Shown here: positions 40,862 to 46,828 of the stretch, one piece after another
How positions within the stretch are numbered: position 1 is the first letter of the stretch
How the letters are laid out: each line of letters starts with the position of its first letter
Source: Kribbella antibiotica
GTDB lineage: Bacteria > Actinomycetota > Actinomycetes > Propionibacteriales > Kribbellaceae
Length of the DNA stretch: 46,828 nucleotides
Assembly (NCBI RefSeq): GCF_004349055.1
Contig: NZ_SMKX01000060.1
Location: 1 to 46,828 of the forward strand
Direction of reading: 5' to 3'
Program-made: the position numbers and the translations under genes
Notes under the pieces: model-generated
What the model was told of the DNA's origin: nothing
Seen by the model: only the letters and a program-made list of their open reading frames with translations
The model's database searches: none

Positions 40862-42082
40862 ATGCAGGCGTGGACTCATCCAGACATCCCGGTCGTCCCG
40901 GGCCAGGCCCGGCCGTTGCGCCTCCACGACACCGCGTCCGGCGGACCGGTCGAGGCGGCACCCGTCGACGGCAGTACCGCGCGAATGTATGTGTGCGGCA
41001 TCACGCCGTACGACGCGACGCACATGGGACACGCGGCGACGTACGTCACGTTCGACCTGGTGAATCGGTTGTGGCGTGATGCGGGGTTCGAGGTTCTGTA
41101 CACGCAGAACATCACCGACGTGGACGACCCGCTGCTCGAGCGCGCCGCGGCGACCGGCGTCGAGTGGACTGACCTCGCGCATAAGGAGATCGACCTCTTC
41201 CGCGATGACATGACTGCGCTCCGGGTGATTCCGCCGCAGCACTACATCGGTGTCGTCGAGTCGATCGACCTGGTTGCTTCGGCCGTCGAGGACCTGCAGC
41301 AGGCCGGCGCTGTCTACTCGGTTGATGGGGATCTGTACTTCGCTGTGAAGGCTGATCCGGCCTTTGGCGGCGTCTCGAACTACGACCGCGAGAAGATGAT
41401 CGCGCTGTTCGCCGAGCGTGGTGGTGACCCGGATCGCTCCGGAAAGCAGGATCCGCTGGACAGTCTGCTGTGGCGCCACGAGCGCCCGAACGAGCCGTCG
41501 TGGGACTCGCCGGTTGGACGGGGACGACCGGGCTGGCACGTCGAGTGTTCGGCGATCGCGCTCAAGCACCTTGGCATGACGTTCGACGTACAGGGTGGTG
41601 GGTCGGACCTGATCTTCCCGCACCACGAGATGTCGGCCAGCGGCGCACAGGTGGCGACCGGGCAGCACCCCTTTGCGCGCGCCTATGTCCACCAGGCGAT
41701 GGTCGGTCTCGACGGCGAGAAGATGTCCAAGTCCAAGGGCAACCTCGTCCTGGTCTCCAAAGAACGGCTCTCCGGCACTGACCCCATGGCGATCCGCCTG
41801 GCCCTCCTGGCCCACCACTACCGCACCGACTGGTTCTGGACCACCGAAGGCCTCGCCGAAGCCGAATCCCGCCTGGCCGTCTGGCGTGCCGCCCTGGGCC
41901 GCGGCACTGGGCCCGACGGCGCAGCGACGGTCGACGCCATCCGAGCCGCACTGACCAACGACCTGGACACGGTCGCTGCGCTCTCGGCGGTCGACACTTG
42001 GTCCGAGTCGAACGGCGACGACCCCGCGGCTTCCGCGCTGGTGGCCCAGGCCGTCGACGCCCTGCTCGGCATCAAGCTTTAA
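40862..42082 (+). CDS. mshC: MshC, cysteine:GlcN-Ins ligase of mycothiol synthesis, 406 aa
   Basis: A class I cysteinyl-tRNA-synthetase-like enzyme: MYVCGITPYDATHMGHA has the zinc Cys45 and the HIGH-type HMGH (54-57), and EKMSKSKGN (about 285-293) is the KMSKS loop; GWHVECSAIALKHLG and GGGSDLIFPHHE supply the zinc and cysteine site. It lacks the tRNA-binding C-terminus and at ~400 aa is shorter than CysS. It joins cysteine to glucosaminyl-inositol using ATP, the third step of mycothiol synthesis. TAAGCT lies 7 bases before the ATG, with no ribosome binding site. Confidence 0.95.
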   Translation: MQAWTHPDIPVVPGQARPLRLHDTASGGPVEAAPVDGSTARMYVCGITPYDATHMGHAATYVTFDLVNRLWRDAGFEVLYTQNITDVDDPLLERAAATGVEWTDLAHKEIDLFRDDMTALRVIPPQHYIGVVESIDLVASAVEDLQQAGAVYSVDGDLYFAVKADPAFGGVSNYDREKMIALFAERGGDPDRSGKQDPLDSLLWRHERPNEPSWDSPVGRGRPGWHVECSAIALKHLGMTFDVQGGGSDLIFPHHEMSASGAQVATGQHPFARAYVHQAMVGLDGEKMSKSKGNLVLVSKERLSGTDPMAIRLALLAHHYRTDWFWTTEGLAEAESRLAVWRAALGRGTGPDGAATVDAIRAALTNDLDTVAALSAVDTWSESNGDDPAASALVAQAVDALLGIKL

Positions 42083-42100
42083 AGGACACAGCGCCAAGAG

Positions 42101-42922
42101 CTACAGGTCCACGGTGACGGGCTGGTCGCCGTACGGCGAGAGCTGGGTGACTGTGGTTGGGCGGAGCCTCGTGGCGTGGTGGGCCACGTCTGCCTCGGCG
42201 GTTGGGTTTCCGGTGTCGGCGGCTAGGAGTAGGCGGGCGAGCTCGTCGGCTTCGGGGTCTGTGAGGTTGAGGCCCACTTCGTCCCAGAGGAGGGTCTCGT
42301 GGGCGTTGCGGTGGAGGAGTTCGTGGACGACGGCCGCGCGGATGAAGGTCGGGCCGGCTAGCGCTGGGTGGGCGCCGTACCGGGTGGGGTCCAGGTGGCT
42401 GGCTCGGTAGGCGGTCCAGACTTCGGCGGCGGTTTGGAAGGGGGCACCTTCGCCGGTGGGGAAGTCGCGGATGTTGAAGGTGCGGCTGCCTGGTTGTAGT
42501 TCGGGGTCGAAGCGTTGCCAGCGGGTGCCGTTCCACCATTCGGCGATGACGTGGTCGCCGCAGAAGTCGGGGGACGGGGTGAAGCCGACGCGGGTTCGGG
42601 CCGGGATTTGGTGCTCGCGGAGGGCGGCGACGGCGAGGAGCGCGTGGTCGCGGCAGCAGCCGGCGACGCGGTCAGCGGGCGGGCGTGGGTGCAGGAGCGG
42701 GCGGGGATGCCTTGCCTGGTCGAGGTCGAGGATGGTTGAGATCCAGCGCGCGTTGATCTCGTGGCGGCGGTCGGCGCGGAGCAGGTGGGCCTCGGCGGTG
42801 TAGTGGAGGCCGAGGTTGGTGACGGCCGCGCAGATCTCCTCGATACCGGAGAGCTGTCGGAGCAGATGGCCGTGGGAGCCCGGGTCGGAGAAGGCGGAGT
42901 GCTGGGCGAATCGGGTGGTCAT
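42101..42922 (-). CDS. Transglutaminase-like protein, 273 aa
   Basis: The catalytic triad of the transglutaminase/protease superfamily is visible: GCCRDHALL (Cys90), GDHVIAEWW (His124) and WQRFDPEL (Asp139). It probably cleaves or crosslinks peptide bonds. The ATG at 42922 is used; a GTG at 42976 would add 18 residues with basic character. It ends 18 bases after the mshC stop in the convergent direction. Confidence 0.85.
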   Translation of the reverse strand: MTTRFAQHSAFSDPGSHGHLLRQLSGIEEICAAVTNLGLHYTAEAHLLRADRRHEINARWISTILDLDQARHPRPLLHPRPPADRVAGCCRDHALLAVAALREHQIPARTRVGFTPSPDFCGDHVIAEWWNGTRWQRFDPELQPGSRTFNIRDFPTGEGAPFQTAAEVWTAYRASHLDPTRYGAHPALAGPTFIRAAVVHELLHRNAHETLLWDEVGLNLTDPEADELARLLLAADTGNPTAEADVAHHATRLRPTTVTQLSPYGDQPVTVDL

Positions 42923-42981
42923 CAGCTGATCGTGCCTGGATTTCGGCCTACATTTCAGCCATCTATCGCGCTGCACGACGG

Positions 42982-43050
42982 ACTGCAGGTAGCCGGCTGG
43001 GCGGGTGCGCGGCCGGGCGTGGCGGGTGGCTTGGGGTGGCTACCTGCAGT
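42982..43050. repeat. 13-bp perfect inverted repeat
   Basis: ACTGCAGGTAGCC (42982-42994) pairs perfectly with GGCTACCTGCAGT (43038-43050) across a 43-base GC-rich spacer. It lies between the starts and ends of neighbouring genes and could be a terminator for the minus-strand CDF gene, or small element ends. Confidence 0.7.
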
Positions 43051-43140
43051 TGCTCGTGCTGGGCTGTGGCTTGCAATGGATCTTGTACAAGAGATCTTGA
43101 GTAATCGCTGGGGCGGCGCGGTGTTTTGGAGGGAAAGCGG

Positions 43141-43866
43141 TTAAGAGCAGCAGTTGTCGGAGCAGGCGCCTTCGGCGCAATTGCAGGCAGTGGCCGGGGT
43201 GCCTGCGGTGGGGGCGCAGCAGCCTTTGCCTTGCCAGGCTTCCCAGCCCTCGCGGACGGCTACGGCGGCGATGATCAGGCCGGCGATGGGATCGGCCCAG
43301 CCCCAGCCGAGGGTGGCGTTGAGGATCAGGCCTACCAGGAGCACGGCGGACAGGTAGGTGCAGAGGAGGGTTTGGGTCGAGTCGGCGACCACGGCGTTCG
43401 AGCCCAGCGCTTTGCCGGTACGACGTTGGGCCCAGGACAGGAACGGCATGACGATCAGTGAGGCGACCGCCAGTCCGATTCCGACGGGGGAGGTGTCGGG
43501 GTTGGCGCCGGTGATGAGGGTGCGGATCGACTCGAAAGCGACGTACGCCGCGAGGGCGAAGAAGGAGAACGCCAGGAGCCGGAGGGCCTGCTTTTCGCGG
43601 GTTTCGGGGAGGCGGTGGCGGAACTGCCAGAGGATGATCAGGCCGCTGGAGACCTCGACGACCGAGTCGAGGCCGAAGCCGACGAGGGCGACCGAGCCGG
43701 CGACGACGCCGGCGGTGATGGCGACGATCGCTTCGAGGATGTTGTAGGTGACGGAGGCGCCGGCCAGGAGTTGGGCGCGGCGGCTGAGTTTGCGGCGGAG
43801 CTCGGGATCGGTGGTCCAGGTGCTGGCCGGCTTTAGCGACAGGCTGATGGGCTCGGGCTTGCTCAT
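43141..43866 (-). CDS. Cation diffusion facilitator with a Cys-rich tail, 241 aa
   Basis: Six membrane spans with the CDF metal sites GFGLDSVVEV (HxxxD type, here with D) and ADSTQTLL; the C-terminus ends with seven cysteines (GCCAP...ACNC...AC...CC). The tail probably binds a soft metal, such as Cd, Pb or Zn. The ATGA overlap with the ArsR-type gene (43863-43866) makes this a sensor/exporter operon. Export uses the proton gradient. Confidence 0.9.
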   Translation of the reverse strand: MSKPEPISLSLKPASTWTTDPELRRKLSRRAQLLAGASVTYNILEAIVAITAGVVAGSVALVGFGLDSVVEVSSGLIILWQFRHRLPETREKQALRLLAFSFFALAAYVAFESIRTLITGANPDTSPVGIGLAVASLIVMPFLSWAQRRTGKALGSNAVVADSTQTLLCTYLSAVLLVGLILNATLGWGWADPIAGLIIAAVAVREGWEAWQGKGCCAPTAGTPATACNCAEGACSDNCCS

Positions 43867-44225
43867 GCCTGGGCCGCCTGGCCGTAGTTGGGGCAGAGGG
43901 CCACGGCGTCGCCGGTCAGGTCGAGCAGGCGTTCGGCGGCTGAGAGCAGGTCCAGCGTCGCTTCGGGATGGGTGAGGCTGAAAAGGGATGCGCGGCCGAC
44001 CGGGCGGGACTCGACCAGGCCGCAGTCGCGGAGGCAGGCCAGGTGTTTGGAGACCGTGGACTGCGCGAGGCCAAGATGTTCGGTGAGGTCGACGACGCGG
44101 TGTTCGCCGAGCGCCAGGTGTCGCACGATAGCCAGCCGGGATCCGTCACTGAAGCCGTTGAACAGACAAGCCGCCACGGACAGGGCTGCGCTTTCGTCGA
44201 TCTGAACGTCGACCGGTGCTTTCAT
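43863..44225 (-). CDS. CmtR-like ArsR metal sensor, 120 aa
   Basis: The ArsR winged helix is clear (DGSRLAIVRHLALGEHRVVDLTEHLGLAQSTVSKHLACLRDCGLV). Cys64 and Cys68 (CLRDC) and Cys111 near the C-terminus form the CmtR-type three-thiolate site for Cd or Pb. It would repress the CDF gene until metal binds. The ATG at 44225 is used, with an ATG at 44231 as an alternative. CGAT-gtt-ATCG at 44236-44246 is a candidate operator. Confidence 0.9.
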   Translation of the reverse strand: MKAPVDVQIDESAALSVAACLFNGFSDGSRLAIVRHLALGEHRVVDLTEHLGLAQSTVSKHLACLRDCGLVESRPVGRASLFSLTHPEATLDLLSAAERLLDLTGDAVALCPNYGQAAQA

Positions 44226-44235
44226 GGCCATATGG

Positions 44236-44246
44236 CGATGTTATCG
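44236..44246. promoter_or_regulatory. ArsR operator candidate
   Basis: CGAT-gtt-ATCG overlaps TAACAT (44243-44238, minus), which lies 6 bases before an ATG at 44231. A short operator over the -10 box fits a metal sensor's autoregulation, but 11 bases alone is weak evidence. Confidence 0.3.
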
Positions 44247-44287
44247 GTAAGGCGCTTGGTCTGGGAAGTCGGTAGGCTGATCTCGAC

Positions 44288-44644
44288 ATGATGAGATCCC
44301 TGCAGCGGTTCCTGGCGCGTGGCCTGATGCTGGTCGCGGCGCTGGCTGCTGTTTGCATGGTCCACAGCACCCCGGCATCGGCCGAGCAGCTGACGGCCGC
44401 CGGGACTACCGCCGTACAGGGCGAGCAGAGCGACGTACCGCCGAGCTGTCCGGTGGGTGGCGACGACACGCACCTGTCTGTGGCGGGTGTGCTCGGGGTT
44501 TCTTCGGTCGTGGGTGCTCTGGTCCCGTTCGGACGCGATGCGGCGGCGGTGGGGGAGACCTCGCTGTACGTCGTCCGTGCGCCGTCGTGCCCGTTGTGGC
44601 AGACGACTCCGTCGTTGATTCAGCTGCGCATCTCGCGCAGGTAG
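44288..44644 (+). CDS. Secreted small protein, 118 aa, unknown
   Basis: MMRSLQRFLARGLMLVAALAAVCMVHSTPASA is a signal peptide with an AxA site near residue 32. The mature part (about 86 aa) has two Cys and is short, Val/Ala-rich. No family is recognised. TAGGCT (44273-44278) lies 9 bases before the ATG. It diverges from the ArsR gene and may respond to the same metals, but there is no direct evidence. Confidence 0.6.
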   Translation: MMRSLQRFLARGLMLVAALAAVCMVHSTPASAEQLTAAGTTAVQGEQSDVPPSCPVGGDDTHLSVAGVLGVSSVVGALVPFGRDAAAVGETSLYVVRAPSCPLWQTTPSLIQLRISRR

Positions 44645-44669
44645 GCAAGCAAGCGCAACGACTCATCAC

Positions 44670-44688
44670 CACCGGCGTACTGCCGGTG
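44670..44688 (+). terminator. Hairpin terminator
   Basis: CACCGGC (44670-44676) pairs with GCCGGTG (44682-44688) over a 5-base loop, followed by tgtcttt. It ends the gene for the small secreted protein and precedes the DsbA gene. Confidence 0.55.
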
Positions 44689-44726
44689 TGTCTTTGCCTG
44701 CCTTGTCTCACCTGAATCGAGGAGCC

Positions 44727-45371
44727 ATGAGTACCAACGCCCGGGTATCGATCGCGATCGCCGCGGTCTTCGTCCTGATCGCCGGCATCGTGCTGGCCGT
44801 CAAGGCTGGGGATACGCCAGAACCCAGTGCCAGCAGTAACAGCGACCGCTTCGTGCGGTCCGACAGTCACAAGCTCAATGTCGCGGCCGACGGGAAAGCG
44901 ACGTTCGTCGAGTTCCTGGATTTCGAGTGCGAGTCATGCCGGGCGGCGTACCCGGTGGTTGAGCAGTTGCGGAAGGACTACGCCGGCAAGGTGACGTTTG
45001 TGGTGCGGTACTTCCCGCTGCCTGGGCACTTCAACGGGGAGCGCGCGGCGCGCGCGGTTGAGGCGGCGGCCAAGCAAGGCAAGTTCGAGCAGATGTACCA
45101 GAAGATGTACGAGACCCAGGCCGAGTGGGGCGAGAAGCAGGTACCGGCGGATGACCAGTTCCGCGCGTTCGCGAAGGACCTCGAGCTCGATGTCGTTGCC
45201 TGGAGCAAGGATTACGCCGACCCGTCCACGCTGGAACGGATCAAGCGCGACGTTGCCGACGGGGAAGCGCTGGGGGTGACCGGTACGCCGACATTCTTCC
45301 TGAACGGGGCCAAGCTGGAACCGAAGTCGGTCGCGGATCTGACGGCGAGTATCGATGCCGCGCTCCAGTAG
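44727..45371 (+). CDS. DsbA-like thiol-disulfide oxidoreductase, membrane-anchored, 214 aa
   Basis: An N-terminal signal anchor (residues ~7-26) leads to a thioredoxin-fold domain with the active site CESC (Cys68, Cys71) and VTGTPTFFLNG with cis-Pro. It should introduce disulfide bonds in exported proteins. The ATG at 44727 has GAGGAG three bases upstream. The VKOR gene overlaps its end by 17 bases; the two form a disulfide-forming pair in which VKOR reoxidises DsbA. Confidence 0.92.
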   Translation: MSTNARVSIAIAAVFVLIAGIVLAVKAGDTPEPSASSNSDRFVRSDSHKLNVAADGKATFVEFLDFECESCRAAYPVVEQLRKDYAGKVTFVVRYFPLPGHFNGERAARAVEAAAKQGKFEQMYQKMYETQAEWGEKQVPADDQFRAFAKDLELDVVAWSKDYADPSTLERIKRDVADGEALGVTGTPTFFLNGAKLEPKSVADLTASIDAALQ

Positions 45372-45906
45372 ATCGCTGCCGTGGATCCTGCTGATCGGCG
45401 GGATCATCGGGCTGGCGGCGGCCGCCGTACTGACTGTCGAGAAGATTGCGCTGCTGCGCGACCCGGCTTATGTGCCGTCGTGCAGTATCAACCCGATCCT
45501 GTCCTGCGGCTCGGTGATGTCCAAGCCGCAGGCGGAAGTCTTCGGATTCCCGAATTCGCTGCTGGGGATCGCCGGGTTTGCGGTCATCGTCACCGTCGGG
45601 GTCGCGCTGCTGGCGGGCGCGACCTTCCGGCGGTGGTTCTGGATCGGGCTGCAGATCGGGGTGACGTTCGGCGCAGTGTTCGTGCACTGGCTGATGTTCC
45701 AGAGCCTCTATCGGATCCAGGCGCTCTGCCCTTACTGCATGGTGGTTTGGGCGGTCACGATCCCGATCTTCTGGTACGTGACACTGCACAACGTCAACCG
45801 CCCGAAGCTGACGCGGCTCCACAGTGTGCCGCTGACGATCTGGGCGGTCGTCGTACTGAGTTTGATCGGTGAGCAGTTCTGGTCGTACTGGCGGACCTTG
45901 CTATGA
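45355..45906 (+). CDS. VKOR family protein, 183 aa
   Basis: Four or five hydrophobic spans, with the loop cysteines CSINPILSC (Cys43, Cys51) and the CPYC active site near residue 125. The combination of a loop Cys pair and CxxC is the VKOR family. Bacterial VKOR replaces DsbB and passes electrons from DsbA to quinone. It overlaps the DsbA gene by 17 bases. The end overlaps the convergent RidA gene by six bases. Confidence 0.93.
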   Translation: MPRSSRSLPWILLIGGIIGLAAAAVLTVEKIALLRDPAYVPSCSINPILSCGSVMSKPQAEVFGFPNSLLGIAGFAVIVTVGVALLAGATFRRWFWIGLQIGVTFGAVFVHWLMFQSLYRIQALCPYCMVVWAVTIPIFWYVTLHNVNRPKLTRLHSVPLTIWAVVVLSLIGEQFWSYWRTLL

Positions 45907-46320
45907 CACGACAGCCATAGCTTCCACCTCGACGAGATACTCGGGCTGCGCCAAAGCCTGTACGCCGATCCACGAGGAAGGCGGCGGGTTGTCGGTGCCG
46001 AAGACGTCGGTGAGCACCTTGCCGATCCGGTCTGCATCCGTGCCGGACTGGAAGTCGCGGATGTAGAGCCGCAGGATCTGAATGTCGTCCGGCTGGCCGC
46101 CGGCGGCACGAACTGCGACGAAGACGTGGTCGAGGGCTTGGCGGAGTTGTTCCTCCAGGCCCTCCGCGTTGCTCTTCTCGTCTGCGCCCCACGCGACTTG
46201 GCCGGCGATGTTGATGATCGTGCCTGGTGGGGAGACGGCCACCTGGGAGAATCCCCAAGCCTTACTCGCGAAAAGCTCGGCCGGCTGCAGAGTGACACGA
46301 GGCACGGGTTGGCACTCCAT
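45901..46320 (-). CDS. RidA/YjgF family protein, 139 aa
   Basis: A small trimeric-type protein: GTIINIAGQVAWG, EEQLRQALDHVFVAVRAAGGQPDDIQILRLYIRD and the end strand LVEVEAMAVV. RidA hydrolyses reactive imine/enamine intermediates; the Arg in LRLYIRDF is the usual catalytic site. Its stop overlaps the VKOR stop. The ATG at 46320 is used. Confidence 0.9.
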   Translation of the reverse strand: MECQPVPRVTLQPAELFASKAWGFSQVAVSPPGTIINIAGQVAWGADEKSNAEGLEEQLRQALDHVFVAVRAAGGQPDDIQILRLYIRDFQSGTDADRIGKVLTDVFGTDNPPPSSWIGVQALAQPEYLVEVEAMAVVS

Positions 46321-46828
46321 TCAGTGGTGGATTGTTGCCTTGAGCATAGACCTGGGGGTGGTGTCGGCGGTGCATGGTTGATCGCCGCTCCGGACAAGCC
46401 GGATACGTTGTCTGTGGCTGGTCGCCGCGGCGGCCGCGTTACATAAAGAGCTTGGCTGGGCCCGGCGGGTGGTTGAGGTACTGGCGAGGCCGGAGATCGC
46501 GTGCCCGCCGATTGAGGTGCTCGCTATGGTTGCGGCCGGTCGTGGGGAAGCCTGGAAAGTGACCGTCCGCTGTGGTGAAAAGCGCCAGCAAGGAGGCATG
46601 AGGTGCTGCCGCGCCCGTGTGACCCTGGCTGCCCCCGGCCGCCGCGCTGGTCGTCGCGGCGCTGTCCAGTGGTCGGGGGTCTGTGGGCTGGGTGGTGGGC
46701 GTGAACAAGTAATTACCTAATAAGAGTTATCGGGTCGCCCGTCGGGCAGACTCGGACTGGTAAGCCGCTGGTGGGTGAGCACTTCTATTACCTGGACCTG
46801 TGAGTCTTGGGGACAGAGCGTGCCCCTG
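46321..46828. other. No convincing gene
   Basis: Frames on both strands (46469-46720 plus, 46439-46708 minus) overlap and show no domain. An AT-richer patch around 46710-46735 (aagtaattacctaataagagttatc) stands out from the GC-rich surroundings and may be a promoter region for a gene beyond the window. Confidence 0.4.

Noticed and set aside
42923..42976. Longer start of the transglutaminase-like gene
   Set aside because: The GTG at 42976 adds 18 basic residues without a ribosome binding site, and the ATG at 42922 suits the domain better.
1..46828. CRISPR array
   Set aside because: No array of regularly spaced short repeats is seen; the only tandem repeat noticed is the 18-bp pair at 13906-13941.

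Overview
The window is high-GC DNA from an actinomycete. MshC (mycothiol synthesis), an F420-type LLM oxidoreductase, the uppP/corA/histidine phosphatase/DUF3090/SCO1664-family/mshC neighbourhood, DUF5703, and many start codons a few bases behind a TAnnnT box all fit Actinomycetota. A Kribbella- or Nocardioides-like soil organism is my best guess; this is inference, since no marker in the window fixes the genus.

Left part (1-19.9 kb): an accessory, defence-rich island. It is flanked by two related copies of a tRNA-Leu locus. The right copy (19898-20079) holds an intact tRNA-Leu(GAG). The left copy (1-108) keeps the 3'-flanking sequence and a terminator, but the tRNA is reduced to its acceptor stem. 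No integrase is visible between them. From left to right the island holds: a minus-strand operon of an Mrr-like PD-(D/E)xK protein, a frameshifted DUF6602 gene and an unknown 528-aa protein; a PIN nuclease plus Apea-type HEPN pair; a lower-GC AAA ATPase/DUF4435 pair that matches the PARIS anti-phage system (AriA/AriB); a SEC-C metal-binding protein; a GntR-led operon with a 2'-5' RNA ligase-type protein, a zinc-ribbon protein and a gene broken by a nonsense codon; an XRE/TPR regulator; an APH-fold kinase; and a resolvase-like small protein without the usual serine. Spaces between these genes are long and partly degraded.

Middle part (20.1-27.5 kb): after the tRNA come a VOC protein and an M20 peptidase. 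A tightly packed four-gene cassette follows: a DUF4365 nuclease-like protein, an unknown 337-aa protein, a winged-helix-like protein, and a 1038-aa protein that fuses an N-terminal AAA-type NTPase to a C-terminal HerA/FtsK-type NTPase. I do not recognise this set as a named system. It is the best candidate here for an undescribed nuclease-translocase defence system.

Right part (27.4-46.8 kb): ordinary chromosomal genes. These include a YhhN protein, a secreted I36-type protein, a LysR regulator diverging from an MFS exporter, an enolase-superfamily enzyme, a GNAT enzyme, DUF5703, an aldo/keto reductase diverging from an F420 LLM oxidoreductase, uppP, corA (convergent), histidine phosphatase, DUF3090, SCO1664 family, an AraC regulator with an NAD(P)-binding protein, mshC, a transglutaminase-like protein, a CmtR-like ArsR sensor with a CDF metal exporter, a DsbA/VKOR disulfide-forming pair, and RidA. 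The last 500 bases show no convincing gene.
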